From: an uncultured Prevotellaceae bacterium
Lineage (GTDB): Bacteria > Bacteroidota > Bacteroidia > Bacteroidales > Bacteroidaceae
Length of the DNA stretch: 45,314 nt
Direction: 5' to 3'
Assembly (NCBI GenBank): GCA_902776545.1
Contig: CACYQO010000014.1
Location: 1-45,314, forward strand
The stretch's first letter is position 1. Every line of letters begins with the position of its first letter. A model generated the notes under the pieces. It had not been told where the DNA came from, did no database searches, and was given only the letters and a program-made list of their open reading frames with translations. Made by a program: the position numbers and the translations under genes. Shown one piece after another: positions 25,245 through 34,571 of the stretch.

Positions 25245-25637
25245 TTAAGCCCAGTCGTTGGTATAGACAACATTACCGAACTCGATTTCCTTACAGGTGA
25301 TTACGATCTCCTCGAAGTGACCCATCTTGTCCTCCCACTTCTCCTCGAAGTTAATGCAGTAGCCGTTGGTGAACTTAATGGTCTTCATCTCCTTGTTGGT
25401 CTTCGTCTCGAGGAACTTGATCACGCCGTTCTTCGGCAGGCTGCGCTCGATCATCCATGCGAGCAGGTCGGGAGTTCCGTCGTTCAGAGCCTTCACACGG
25501 ACAGTGATTTTACCACCACGGGGGATACCAGCCATCTGTCCCTCTACATCTGTTGCCTGACTGAACTCATAGGTCACCATCAGGACTTCTCTCTCCTTGT
25601 ATCCGTCAATCGCGATACTTACAGGTGTTTTAGCCAT
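25245..25637 (-). CDS. tssD: Hcp (TssD) tube protein
   Basis: A 130-residue TssD paralogue. It shares the KEREVLMVTYEFSQATDVEG and GIPRGGKITVRVKALNDG segments with the next copy downstream, and ends NFEEKWEDKMGHFEEIVITC. It comes directly after tssC by 56 nt in the high-expression part of the operon (sheath then tube). Being nearest the promoter, this is likely the major tube subunit. It has no signal peptide, as expected for a cytoplasmic assembly. Confidence 0.88.
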   Translation of the reverse strand: MAKTPVSIAIDGYKEREVLMVTYEFSQATDVEGQMAGIPRGGKITVRVKALNDGTPDLLAWMIERSLPKNGVIKFLETKTNKEMKTIKFTNGYCINFEEKWEDKMGHFEEIVITCKEIEFGNVVYTNDWA

Positions 25638-25693
25638 AATTGTTTGTTTTTAATTTGTTAATAAATAATTAAATAATGTATAGTACTCTCACA

Positions 25694-27058
25694 TTATGCA
25701 CCAGCCATAGCAGCCTCCTTGGCCTTCTTGTCGGCAGCCACCTTGATGATGAAGTTCTTGGCGGCATAGAACGGCGTCAGCGTGATGTCGCAGGTGATCT
25801 GCTTGGTGACAGGATCCTGACGGGGCTCACCAATCTCGTAGTTCTGGAACAGGTTGCCATAACCCTTGTACTGGTTGAGGAACTCCTGGATCTTGGCCTT
25901 CAGGTTCTTCGGGCTGTTGTACGGATCCCAGTTCTCGAGGGCCACCTCATGCACGAAGTTCATCAGCACCTTCTTCACCCAGTCGAACACACGCACGATA
26001 GGATACTCCTTCATGGCGTCGAGGTCACCGTTGTAGAGTGTGGTGTTGTTGAATGCCATCACACGACCTTCGCTGTACACCATAGGAATCACCTGGTTGT
26101 CCATCAGGGCGGCGATCTCCGACTTCAGCAGGTCGCTCTTCACACCCTTCACACCGTCGAGGGTACCGTACTTCTTACCACCGGCGCCCTGTGCCATGTT
26201 GGCAGTCTCGTCGTAGAGCTTACCGCAGAGGGCAGCAGACGGGGCGATATAGAAGGCCTTAGAATCCTCCTCGTCGCTCGACATCTTCTCTGACTCACGG
26301 CCGACAATCCAGTTGGCGGTCATCACCACGTTCATCAGGCACTGGTCGCTGTCGCGGTAGCCCTCGGTGTTGGCCTGCAGGTCGTCGAACGAATACTCGT
26401 CAGCATGGTCGGTGATGAGCATCACCTTATACTTGAACGCCATCTTGGCCCACTGCAGCAGGTCTACCTTATCAGTAAACACACCACCAGGCACGCATAC
26501 GAGGCTGTAGGCATCCTTCAGGCTCAGACGGTCGAAACCGTTGCGCAGGATATTCTCCACCTCACCGGCGAAACCGGAGTCAGCATCGGCGATATCTTCC
26601 TTCAGCACGTTGATGATACGCAGGTTCTTCACCTTGTCGGTACCACAGGTCTTGAAGAACGAGTCGAGCTCACGATAGCTGCGCTCCAGGTTCTGTGTGG
26701 CATAGAGGGCGTCGGTGATACCCTGCTTCAGCACGTTGGTATATTTCTCCTCTTCCTTCTTACAGGCATCGGCAAAACCCGTTGCGCTGTCGATGTCTGC
26801 CTGGTCGAGCAGTTCCAGCCAGCGGCTGATCTCGCGCTTCAGGTTCTCTCTCTTGTCCTTGAAACGCTTGTCCTTCAGGAACACGTCCTTAGCGGCCTTG
26901 CGGGCGGGGTTCATATTGTCTGCGTCGGGCATGAAGCCACGGATGGCGTTGAAACCACCAAACTGAGACAGCAACTTACTGACGTCTTTACCTTTTTCTT
27001 GAAGCTCGGCACCAGCCTGCTGGGCCTCTTGAGCTTTCTGTAATTCTACATCTGCCAT
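25694..27058 (-). CDS. tssC: T6SS sheath large subunit TssC
   Basis: A 454-residue TssC (VipB-type) protein, which forms the contractile sheath with TssB. Typical parts are an N-terminal Ala/Gln/Glu-rich helix, the segment FKYKVMLITDHADEYSFDD, the conserved C-terminal strand run GYGNLFQNYEIGEPRQDPVTKQ, and ITCDITLTPFYAAKNFIIKVA. The length is close to the usual 430-500. It lies 36 nt after tssB. The strict B-C order of T6SS loci is kept. The protein is the likely substrate for ClpV recycling, usually through TssB. Confidence 0.9.
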   Translation of the reverse strand: MADVELQKAQEAQQAGAELQEKGKDVSKLLSQFGGFNAIRGFMPDADNMNPARKAAKDVFLKDKRFKDKRENLKREISRWLELLDQADIDSATGFADACKKEEEKYTNVLKQGITDALYATQNLERSYRELDSFFKTCGTDKVKNLRIINVLKEDIADADSGFAGEVENILRNGFDRLSLKDAYSLVCVPGGVFTDKVDLLQWAKMAFKYKVMLITDHADEYSFDDLQANTEGYRDSDQCLMNVVMTANWIVGRESEKMSSDEEDSKAFYIAPSAALCGKLYDETANMAQGAGGKKYGTLDGVKGVKSDLLKSEIAALMDNQVIPMVYSEGRVMAFNNTTLYNGDLDAMKEYPIVRVFDWVKKVLMNFVHEVALENWDPYNSPKNLKAKIQEFLNQYKGYGNLFQNYEIGEPRQDPVTKQITCDITLTPFYAAKNFIIKVAADKKAKEAAMAGA

Positions 27059-27094
27059 ATCTATAAACTATAAACTTTAAACTATAAACAAAAA

Positions 27095-27559
27095 TTACTC
27101 TGCGCCATTCAGTTCGTCGAGCATCGACTGGAGCATGGCCTTCATCTCCTCGCGGCTGCCAGCCTCCTTGAGGATATCGCGCAGCTTACGGTTCTGCTCA
27201 ATGCTCTTGCGGATCTTGGTGTTGGTCTCGATCTTCATCTTCGTGCCGGAGAGGAACGGGCTGTTCTCCACCAGACGGCCCTTGCCGCCATTGGCTTCGA
27301 AGTCGCGCAGCTCACCGAACTTCAGGGTCTCTTCCACTGCACCGCCTTCTTCGTCGGTAAAGGTGACAGCCACCTTCGGCTTGAAGTGCTCGAAGGCATC
27401 GTTGATGTTCTGGATATCCTCCACGAACTCAGGATTACCTGCTTCAACGTCTGTTGTGTACTGGTCGATCATCAGAGTTTTGTTCTGGTCGATCAAACTA
27501 ACTTTCGCACTGCTCTCCTCATCGGGAGCCATCGAAATGAAATTCTCTTTCATTGCCAT
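27095..27559 (-). CDS. tssB: T6SS sheath small subunit TssB
   Basis: A 154-residue TssB (VipA-type) protein. It has VEAGNPEFVEDIQNINDAFEHFKPKVAVTF, then a C-terminal helical region KIRKSIEQNRKLRDILKEAG where ClpV would bind. TssB and TssC intertwine into the sheath handshake. The length is normal (150-180). It lies 50 nt after tssH and directly upstream of tssC. Confidence 0.88.
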   Translation of the reverse strand: MAMKENFISMAPDEESSAKVSLIDQNKTLMIDQYTTDVEAGNPEFVEDIQNINDAFEHFKPKVAVTFTDEEGGAVEETLKFGELRDFEANGGKGRLVENSPFLSGTKMKIETNTKIRKSIEQNRKLRDILKEAGSREEMKAMLQSMLDELNGAE

Positions 27560-27609
27560 AATCGTAATGGTTTTTTTAGTGAATACTTAATTTATTTTAT
27601 AACTCGTTT

Positions 27610-30147
27610 TTACTTTTTCTTTGCAGCCTTCTTTTCCTCTGCGGGCTCAGACTTCGGCTCAGCGGGCTTTTCCGGACGCTCGCCGTTGATGACGAACACA
27701 GCCTGACCGTCCTTGTCGGCCTCGACCAGGATCTTGTCGCCAGTCTTCACCTTGCCGGCAATCATCATCTTCGAGATCGGGTGGCGCAGTTCCTTACGGA
27801 TGATACCGAGCACCGGACGTGCACCATACTGCTGGTTGTAACCGCGCAAGGCGATCTTCTCGCGGGCCTCGGGCGTCAGCGTCAGTTCGATGTTCTGCTC
27901 CTCCAACAGCTTCAGCAGACCCTTCAGGTGGATGTCGAAGATCTTGGTCACCGTCTTGTCGGTGATCGGCGAGAACGGCACAATCTCCGTCAGACGGGCA
28001 AGGAACTCCGGACGGAAGTAACCCTGCATGATGTCCATCAGCTCGTTGTTCTCGGGAATGACGCCGCTGTTGAATTTCTCCACGATGGTCTGTGCACCGA
28101 TGTTCGAAGTGAAGAGGATGAGGGCGTTCGAGAAGTCACCCACACGTCCCAGACGGTCGTGCAGCTTACCCTCGTCGAGGATCTGCAGGAACAGGTCGAA
28201 CACCGACTTATGGGCTTTCTCGATCTCATCGAACAGCACCACGGCATACGGGTTCTGACGGATCTTGTTCACCAGCAGACCACCCTCCTCATAGCCTACA
28301 TATCCCGGAGGCGCACCGTAGAGCAATGCCACCGAGTGCTCTTCCTTGAACTCAGACATATCGAAACGGATGAGCGCACTCTCGTCGCCGAAGAGGAAGG
28401 TAGCGAGGGCCTTGGCCAACTCCGTCTTACCGGTACCCGTCGGACCGAGGAAGAAGAACGATCCCATCGGCTGTCCCTTCTTGCTGAGACCGGAACGGGC
28501 CTCATAGACAGCATCGAGCACCTTCTTCACCGCATGATCCTGACCGACGACACGCTTCTTCAACGTCTCCTCGGCACCCATCAGTCGGTCGCGCTCCTTC
28601 GTCTGCACCTTACCGAGAGGAATACCGGTCTGCTTGGCCACAACGGCACTCAGGTCGTCGCTCTTCAGCTCCGTACGCTGTTCGGCGCTCAGCTCTGTCA
28701 GTTTGTCGAGGATGCCGCCCAGGAAGTCTGTACGCTCCTGGATGGTGGCAATCTTCGCAAAGTCGGTATCAGAATCGACACCTGCCAACAGGATGCAGCT
28801 CACCTTATTAAACAATTCATAGTTCAGCCAGTCGAGTTCCTTCATCAGTCCCTCGTCGGCCTTATCCTTACCTTCGGCAGAGGCCTTGATGGCATCCAGC
28901 TTCTCGCGCAGACCGGCAATGATGTTGCCCGTCAGGTCGTTCATCGTCTTCACCTGCGCCATCGTACGGTCAATCAGGTCGAAGGCAGAGTCGGGCAGCG
29001 ACTTCTCCGTCAGATAGCGCTTGGCCAGACGGATGGCATCGCTCATCACCGTCTCGTCGGCTTTCAACCCGTGATACTCCTCATAGGCGGGGATGGCACC
29101 CTTCAGGATGCGCAGCGTCAGGTCGGCCGTGGGTTCTTCCACAGTGATCTTCTCCAGCTTCGAGGTCATCTCCTTGTCGGTCTCGATATTCTTCGTAAAG
29201 CCGTCGATGCTCGAGGTGGCGAGCAGCTGCAGACGTCCCTTGCTCAGTTCGTTCTTCAGGATGGAAGATGCGCCGAACAGCGAGCCCTGCTTGTCGAACA
29301 GCTTGTCGATCGACTCGATGATCAGCACGGCGTTCGGCAGATTCTCCACCTCGGTGATCACATTCTTGAAACGGTCCTCCACCTCACCTTTATACTGGGC
29401 GTCGCCACCGAGAGCAGCGGTATCCAGCTCATAGGCCACAGCCCCGCTCAGGAAGCCCGGCACATGGTCGGCAGCCAGCTCACGCACGAAACCGTTCACC
29501 AGCGACGTCTTACCCACACCGGCCTCACCGGTGATGAGCAGGTTCGCCTTGGTCTTACGGCCGAGGATCTCATAGATGACAGAGATCTCCTTCTCAAAAC
29601 CAATCACATTATCCAGATTGCCTGCACGTGCAATGGCGGTCTTGTCCACACAATACTTGGCCAGACTACCCTTACCGCCAGCGGCCGGTGTCTTCTTCGT
29701 CAGTTCGGCACCCTCCATATAAGGTGCCTCCACATTCGCACCGCCACCCATCTTGGCACTGATGTCCGACGGGGTCAGCGGCAGTGTCTTCAACTGGTCG
29801 AACGAGAATCCCACGCCCGGCGTCACCAACGATGCCAGGATACACACGGGCGTCACCTCGTCGAGGTCGAACTTCACCTTGTAGTTCTCTGCCTCGTCCA
29901 TGACGGCGATCGACTCATCACTGAATTCGAGGTCACGCATCGGACGCACGGCTCTCGGAGACAGCTGCATCTGCACGTCAGCCCAGTCCTGAAGATAGTA
30001 ATAATCTTTGTCGAGTTCTGATTCAACAAAATGTACAAGCCCCATATCCTTATGGAGGATTGCCTTGAACAAATGGGCAGGGTAAATCGCATCGCTGCAA
30101 TACTCTTCCGCAAAACTGTTGGCAATAGATTTAAATTGGTCACTCAT
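27610..30147 (-). CDS. tssH: T6SS sheath-recycling ATPase TssH (ClpV)
   Basis: Hsp100/ClpB-type AAA+ unfoldase of 845 residues that disassembles contracted sheath. An N-domain with two helical repeats occupies residues 1-130. NBD1 has Walker A GEAGVGKT (207-214) and a KGEVEDRF pore-type loop (~253-260). Its Walker B is VLIIESID (274-281), where the canonical DE is ES, and the finger region near 325-332 (KEMTSKLEK) lacks the usual RR. NBD2 is complete: GPTGTGKT (568-575), VLFDEIEKAH (~636), and FRPEFLARL. NBD2 is therefore probably the main motor and NBD1 weak. It is the first gene of the T6SS operon, with a promoter 31-38 nt upstream of the start. A C-terminal Lys/Ala tail ends it. Confidence 0.9.
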   Translation of the reverse strand: MSDQFKSIANSFAEEYCSDAIYPAHLFKAILHKDMGLVHFVESELDKDYYYLQDWADVQMQLSPRAVRPMRDLEFSDESIAVMDEAENYKVKFDLDEVTPVCILASLVTPGVGFSFDQLKTLPLTPSDISAKMGGGANVEAPYMEGAELTKKTPAAGGKGSLAKYCVDKTAIARAGNLDNVIGFEKEISVIYEILGRKTKANLLITGEAGVGKTSLVNGFVRELAADHVPGFLSGAVAYELDTAALGGDAQYKGEVEDRFKNVITEVENLPNAVLIIESIDKLFDKQGSLFGASSILKNELSKGRLQLLATSSIDGFTKNIETDKEMTSKLEKITVEEPTADLTLRILKGAIPAYEEYHGLKADETVMSDAIRLAKRYLTEKSLPDSAFDLIDRTMAQVKTMNDLTGNIIAGLREKLDAIKASAEGKDKADEGLMKELDWLNYELFNKVSCILLAGVDSDTDFAKIATIQERTDFLGGILDKLTELSAEQRTELKSDDLSAVVAKQTGIPLGKVQTKERDRLMGAEETLKKRVVGQDHAVKKVLDAVYEARSGLSKKGQPMGSFFFLGPTGTGKTELAKALATFLFGDESALIRFDMSEFKEEHSVALLYGAPPGYVGYEEGGLLVNKIRQNPYAVVLFDEIEKAHKSVFDLFLQILDEGKLHDRLGRVGDFSNALILFTSNIGAQTIVEKFNSGVIPENNELMDIMQGYFRPEFLARLTEIVPFSPITDKTVTKIFDIHLKGLLKLLEEQNIELTLTPEAREKIALRGYNQQYGARPVLGIIRKELRHPISKMMIAGKVKTGDKILVEADKDGQAVFVINGERPEKPAEPKSEPAEEKKAAKKK

Positions 30148-30177
30148 ATCGGTAAATGTTTATGTATATTTTGATTG

Positions 30178-30185
30178 CAAAGATA
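30178..30185 (-). promoter_or_regulatory. Bacteroidetes-type -7 box upstream of tssH
   Basis: TATCTTTG on the minus strand matches the TAnnTTTG -7 box of Bacteroidetes sigma-70 promoters. It lies 31 nt upstream of the tssH start and follows a TTTTTC/TTG-rich region at about -33, which is only a partial TTTG match. It should drive the whole T6SS run; no equally good promoter was found within the run. Confidence 0.65.
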
Positions 30186-30204
30186 AGGTATTTTGACAAG
30201 AAAA

Positions 30205-30241
30205 AGACCGCGGCACATGCATTTTTGCATTGCCACGGTCT
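30205..30241. terminator. Bidirectional rho-independent terminator
   Basis: The sequence AGACCGCGGCA, ATGCATTTTTGCAT and TGCCACGGTCT forms a stem with the outer arms (one G-U pair on the minus RNA) and an inner ATGCA/TGCAT stem. On the minus strand a TTTTT run follows immediately, on the plus strand ATTTTT. It ends the S41-LemA-DUF2207 operon just upstream of the tssH promoter, so the two operons are insulated. Confidence 0.85.
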
Positions 30242-30290
30242 ATTTTTAACATTATTTCAGAAAATCCCGTATATTTAGGCAAGAAATATC

Positions 30291-31949
30291 CTATCTCACG
30301 CCGCCTCCGAATCCTCCTCCGGAGAATCCGCCTCCGCCGCCTCCCCACGACGAACGTCCTCCACGACCAGAGCTACGGGCCTGTCGGGCTGACTCCCGGG
30401 CTGCCTTGTTCGCCACAGCCCGCGAGGTACTCGAATGGAGGGCGGAATAGATGGTGGGCAGGGTGGTTTCGTTGGCCATCTGGGCGGCCACCCGATCCAT
30501 GTTGAAGTATTCGGGGTTGATCTTCTTCATGTCCTTGATCACCTGGTCGGCTATGCCGAAGAGCGTGGCGTAGATCATATAATCCTTCCACAACGACACC
30601 TCCCCCACATGACGCTCGTCGAGCAGCGAAAATTCCTTTAGGAATTTCTTCAGTCCAAATACCTGGCGCACCTCGTCCAGACGGTCCTTATATTTGCTGA
30701 TGCCCGTCTTGGTGTGCAGGGTGTTGATAAACGAGTCGGTGATGCTCTCGTTGTGACTGTTGCGCATAAAGCTCTTCAGTTCACGCGGTTCCAGCACGGT
30801 GTCGTCGCCCGCCGCGTTCTTGAAGATAGAGTGTATCTTCCGCAACAGCACGGGCTGGTTGTCGGCATCGGGCAGGTCATGGATCACGAAGTTCTGCTCC
30901 GTCTTACCCTTCCCGTTGAGCTGCGACTCGATGCTGATCGCCCCCATGTCGATGAGTTTCAGGATGCAGGCCGAGAGCAGGTTGTTGTAGTCGGTATTGA
31001 AATACTTGTAGGCATTCAGCACGTCGTTGGTCTGCTGCAGGTTGCCGTTCATCGGGATGTCGCGGAACCAGAGCAGGTCCTTGTCCACCTTTTTCCTGGC
31101 ACGCCACACATAGATGAAGTACGAGACGGTTCCAACAACGGGCATGATGAAGAAACCCACGACCAACGCCAGGAGGATGAAGGTGTCCGACAACGTCCAC
31201 TCATTATCACTGCCCACGTAGTCGCTGTCCTCAAACGCCAGTTCCTTCTTATGCTCGAACGTATCTTCGTCGCTGACGGCAGGCTCAAAGAGCCCCTTGT
31301 CGAAGCGGCACATCACATACATCGCATCGCTGCTGCCGAAGGGTTCAGTATTGTAGGCCACGATCTTCCCTTCTTCAAAGCCCAGCTCACCGCCGAAACG
31401 GAACCCCCACACACCGCTGTTCTCCCTGGTCAGCATGACGGAATCCTCTGCCTCGATGGTCACACGCGCCACGTCGGGTTTGGGCGACATACCGACATCG
31501 AGAAATACGTGGCGGATGGCGTCGGCATCAGGATGGGCATGTATCAGGTTGGTGTAGGTATAGCTCGTGACGTACGTCCGCTCTCCGCTGTCACCGAGAC
31601 CCCAGCAGAGCTCATAGCCGCCATGCTTCGCCACGATGCCGCACTTGCCGGTCTTCCAGCTGCGGCTCTGGTCGATGTCCCAGCGCCCCACGTTCTCATA
31701 CGTCAGCCCCGTCTCGTCGGTCACCTGCAGATCCTGTACCTCACTGCCCTCGGGCACCCCAATGCCGATATAGCACTCCGTACCCTCGTCGTCGATGCTC
31801 ATCTGCCTCGTCTCCGTGATCCGCGCATCGCCGTTATGGATCAGCACCACACGGATGTCCAATCGTTTGAGCGCAGGCCGCGCACACAAAGGTAAAAATG
31901 CGAAAAGAAGTAATAGGGAAGCAATCACTCTGCAGCAGAGTATTCTCAT
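30291..31949 (-). CDS. DUF2207-type membrane protein
   Basis: DUF2207 family protein, start chosen at the ATG 31949 (MRILCCRVIASLLLLFAFLPLCARP), since upstream codons to 32051 are a GGAATGAG-type repeat. After the signal comes an extracytoplasmic domain (DIRVVLIHNGDARITETR, typical of DUF2207). A TM segment lies near 285-305 (FILLALVVGFFIMPVVGTVSYF), then a cytoplasmic helical part, and a Gly-rich tail GGRSSWGGGGGGFSGGGFGG, the family hallmark. DUF2207 proteins are commonly adjacent to lemA, as here (52 nt). The role is unknown, perhaps in envelope stress or secretion. Not part of the T6SS operon, since the terminator lies downstream of it. Confidence 0.85.
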   Translation of the reverse strand: MRILCCRVIASLLLLFAFLPLCARPALKRLDIRVVLIHNGDARITETRQMSIDDEGTECYIGIGVPEGSEVQDLQVTDETGLTYENVGRWDIDQSRSWKTGKCGIVAKHGGYELCWGLGDSGERTYVTSYTYTNLIHAHPDADAIRHVFLDVGMSPKPDVARVTIEAEDSVMLTRENSGVWGFRFGGELGFEEGKIVAYNTEPFGSSDAMYVMCRFDKGLFEPAVSDEDTFEHKKELAFEDSDYVGSDNEWTLSDTFILLALVVGFFIMPVVGTVSYFIYVWRARKKVDKDLLWFRDIPMNGNLQQTNDVLNAYKYFNTDYNNLLSACILKLIDMGAISIESQLNGKGKTEQNFVIHDLPDADNQPVLLRKIHSIFKNAAGDDTVLEPRELKSFMRNSHNESITDSFINTLHTKTGISKYKDRLDEVRQVFGLKKFLKEFSLLDERHVGEVSLWKDYMIYATLFGIADQVIKDMKKINPEYFNMDRVAAQMANETTLPTIYSALHSSTSRAVANKAARESARQARSSGRGGRSSWGGGGGGFSGGGFGGGVR

Positions 31950-32001
31950 TCCTCCTTCCTCATTCCTCATTCCTCGAAACCCCTTCCTCCTTCCTCGAAA
32001 T

Positions 32002-32583
32002 TCACTTCTTAAATGCCTCATCAAGATTCGGATATTGCTTCTTTTCCTCACTGTCCACCTTCAGATATTCCTTCACATCGAAGTGCAGCATGGAGGCCAC
32101 GATGCTCGACGGCCACTGGCGCACCATCCGATTCATCTTCGTCGCTGTGTCATTGTAGATCATACGTGACATGCGGACATGCTCCTCATACTCCTTCTCG
32201 CCCTGCTGTGCCTCCTTATAGAGGTCGCTGGCCTTCAGCTCCGGGTAGCGCTCGAACACCACGTTCAGCCTTCCCATCATCTGCGTCAACAGGTCACTCT
32301 GCCGGTTGATGCTCTCCGGCGTGGCGGGCAGGTTGCCGTTACCTAAGTTACCGCCTCGCGCCTGTACGGCCTGGATAATCGTCTCCGACTCGTGCTTGGC
32401 ATACTGCGCAGCCGTCTTTGCCAGGGCAACCACCACGTCGAAACGCGAGTTGAGCTGAACCTCAATCTGGCTCAGGGCGTTCTTACACAATTCATCGAGA
32501 TTGACCAGCGAGCGCTGGGTGGAGATGAAATAACCTCCGACAATCACCACCAGGGCGATAATTACTAATGTAGTCATAATCAA
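32002..32583 (-). CDS. lemA: LemA family membrane protein
   Basis: A 193-residue protein with an N-terminal membrane span (TTLVIIALVVIVGGYFI), followed by helical bundle residues QRSLVNLDELCKNALSQIEVQLNSR. The LemA hallmark is the conserved helix AQYAKHESETIIQAVQARG and the C-terminal PSSIVASMLHFDVKEYL. Family length is about 185-200, so it is complete. The start lies 4 nt after the S41 gene stop, which shows translational coupling with it. LemA with DUF2207 is a known pair of unclear function. Confidence 0.9.
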   Translation of the reverse strand: MIMTTLVIIALVVIVGGYFISTQRSLVNLDELCKNALSQIEVQLNSRFDVVVALAKTAAQYAKHESETIIQAVQARGGNLGNGNLPATPESINRQSDLLTQMMGRLNVVFERYPELKASDLYKEAQQGEKEYEEHVRMSRMIYNDTATKMNRMVRQWPSSIVASMLHFDVKEYLKVDSEEKKQYPNLDEAFKK

Positions 32584-32587
32584 GCTT

Positions 32588-34426
32588 TTATTTTGAGTAA
32601 TAATTTTTGATAAGTTCCGTCACTTTGGGGATATCATAGAAGTCATCGACTGTCTCCAACAGATATGTGGGCTCGATGCCCGAGTCAATATTCTCATTCG
32701 ACGTGTTGGCCATACGATGTCTGTGGGTGGAATAGCGGTAGCCGAATCCGTCGGCCGAGGGGTTGTAGAGCACGGCACACGAACCGCCTCCCGAGCGCTG
32801 GCCAAGAATGGGTATACCATAGTCCTTCAGCAGGGCGGGCAGTATATTACCGCACGAAAAGCTATAATTACTGATCAATAGGGCAAAGTTCAAATCGAAC
32901 GACACTTCGGCATCTTTCTCGTCGAACTTGCCGTCGAGATTACGGTCTACCTCAAATGTGGATTTTATCATCTGACCTGTCAGCGTGTTCTCATAACAGA
33001 TGTCGGACTTGTTGCAAAAGAGGGAGGTGATGAATATCACAATGTCTGACGAGCCGCCACCGTTAGTAGCGATGTCGAGCACAAAATTCTTCACCTCGGG
33101 GTCGTTCTCGGCCTTCTCCAACGCTTCGAGCAGGATCAACAGATCGTCATTGGGATAGTCTTCGAGCGTGGGCTTCGGGCCCTCACCATTATAGAACTTC
33201 CGCCAGCCGGAGTCGTCGCACAGGAAACTGTTGAAGATGCAGTAGGCCGTCTCACCTTCCTTGTAGTAGAACACTTTGTCGCCAAATTTCTCCTTGCGTT
33301 TCTCTTTCAAGGCAGAAGCCATCTCATACCCTGCCTTCCTGGTATCCTTATACACCTGGAATTCAGGACAATAGCTTTCAAATTCAGTCGCTATTGCTTC
33401 CAGAATACCGTCAAGTTTTGACATGAATTCGGGATTGCCGTTCATATCGCTGACCGTCGTCACGTCGGTGTATGTATGTCCGCCATCGTCGAGCAGACAA
33501 CTCAATGTAGCAGTGCCGGAAATGAACTCGTACATATCAGTCGACCTCAGTAAATCGCGCGTCATCACGCCTGCCTGGCCATAGTCCAACAGAGCCTGAT
33601 CCAGGCCTTTCTCCTTCAAGCCTTTGTTTTCAAGAAGCGTGCGCCCAGGATAACCGAAGAAGTTGGTGAGCGTGAAGCAGAGGTTTCGATAGGCGAAATC
33701 GGCCATGTCTGCCGTACGCGTCTCCTTGAGGATGGGCGTGATAAGGAATTCCGGGTAACCGTCAAGCAGACTATAGGCCCCGTTGGGTGCCACCATCACC
33801 AGCTCGCCATTGTAGTCGGCCTCATGCAGATAACCATCGACATAGAGGTCGGCAATGGTTGCGAAGGGGAAATAGACATTCGTATCATCGTCCCTCAGGT
33901 CGATGCCATACTTTCCGTAGTCGAGCTTCACGTGAACGCTCTGAGGCACGATCTCCCTGGTCTTCCACCGGATGATGGGCAGCGCGTCGTAGATATCATT
34001 GGTCATACCGGGCTGCACCATCCCCATCATGTTCGTAAAGTCATCGTAATGGTCGCTCTCGAAAGTATCCTTTTCGGTGTCGACCGTAGCGGTGCCGCAG
34101 GGGCTGATCAGATCATACAGGCCTTCGGCGGTCTTCACCACCTGTACCGTCGTGCCAGGGTAAATCATGCTCTGGAAGTTGCTGATGCTGACATAGGCCA
34201 CGCTGGGCATGTCGTCGTAGAAGCGCAGTGTCACCACACCTTGTGGTTTGTTCTGGGGATCTACGACGGGCACTATGCGCTCCACATAGTCCTTCACATC
34301 CACATCGGGCACATCAGGATTCACCACAGGGTTGTCGATGCCGGTGGTACACGACGTCATCGTCACCGATGCCAGGCCGCAAGTCATCATGGCGGCGAGC
34401 ATCCATAGCTTAAAAGATTTCTTCAT
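32588..34426 (-). CDS. S41-family peptidase-like lipoprotein
   Basis: A 612-residue exported protein. The signal ends in lipobox VTMTSC, so it should be a lipoprotein. The C-terminal half (about 400-600) has S41/CtpA-like marks: FVLDIATNGGGSSDIVIFI (the DLR.N.GG strand) and ISNYSFSCGNILPALLK, where the Ser in SFSCGN is the likely nucleophile. The N-terminal half is a mixed domain with no clear PDZ. S41 enzymes cleave C-terminal parts of envelope proteins. The lysine partner could not be fixed from sequence. It starts the operon with lemA and DUF2207, with a promoter just upstream. Confidence 0.78.
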   Translation of the reverse strand: MKKSFKLWMLAAMMTCGLASVTMTSCTTGIDNPVVNPDVPDVDVKDYVERIVPVVDPQNKPQGVVTLRFYDDMPSVAYVSISNFQSMIYPGTTVQVVKTAEGLYDLISPCGTATVDTEKDTFESDHYDDFTNMMGMVQPGMTNDIYDALPIIRWKTREIVPQSVHVKLDYGKYGIDLRDDDTNVYFPFATIADLYVDGYLHEADYNGELVMVAPNGAYSLLDGYPEFLITPILKETRTADMADFAYRNLCFTLTNFFGYPGRTLLENKGLKEKGLDQALLDYGQAGVMTRDLLRSTDMYEFISGTATLSCLLDDGGHTYTDVTTVSDMNGNPEFMSKLDGILEAIATEFESYCPEFQVYKDTRKAGYEMASALKEKRKEKFGDKVFYYKEGETAYCIFNSFLCDDSGWRKFYNGEGPKPTLEDYPNDDLLILLEALEKAENDPEVKNFVLDIATNGGGSSDIVIFITSLFCNKSDICYENTLTGQMIKSTFEVDRNLDGKFDEKDAEVSFDLNFALLISNYSFSCGNILPALLKDYGIPILGQRSGGGSCAVLYNPSADGFGYRYSTHRHRMANTSNENIDSGIEPTYLLETVDDFYDIPKVTELIKNYYSK

Positions 34427-34466
34427 AACATATCTAATTAAAGTTTATTGCTTCAGAATCATGCGG

Positions 34467-34498
34467 CAAAGGTACGAATAAGTGAGCAAAACACCAAA
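34467..34498 (-). promoter_or_regulatory. Bacteroidetes promoter for the S41-lemA operon
   Basis: Minus strand reads TTTG, 20 nt, TACCTTTG: TTTG at 34495-34498, -7 box at 34467-34474. This is a close match to the TTTG-N19/20-TAnnTTTG promoter, about 40 nt upstream of the S41 gene start. Confidence 0.8.
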
Positions 34499-34571
34499 TA
34501 TATTTGGATAAAAAGAAGAAGGTCGCCGTGTAATTTGTAATGTAACGTGCAACCCTCTCCTCTTTTGTGGT

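Noticed and set aside
27781-30021. 746-aa plus-strand open frame opposite tssH
   Set aside because: Long only because of antisense codon bias; the product is His/Leu/Arg-rich without domains, while the minus strand encodes a clear AAA+ protein.
30714-31895. 393-aa plus-strand open frame opposite the DUF2207 gene
   Set aside because: Antisense shadow; composition without domains and no promoter.
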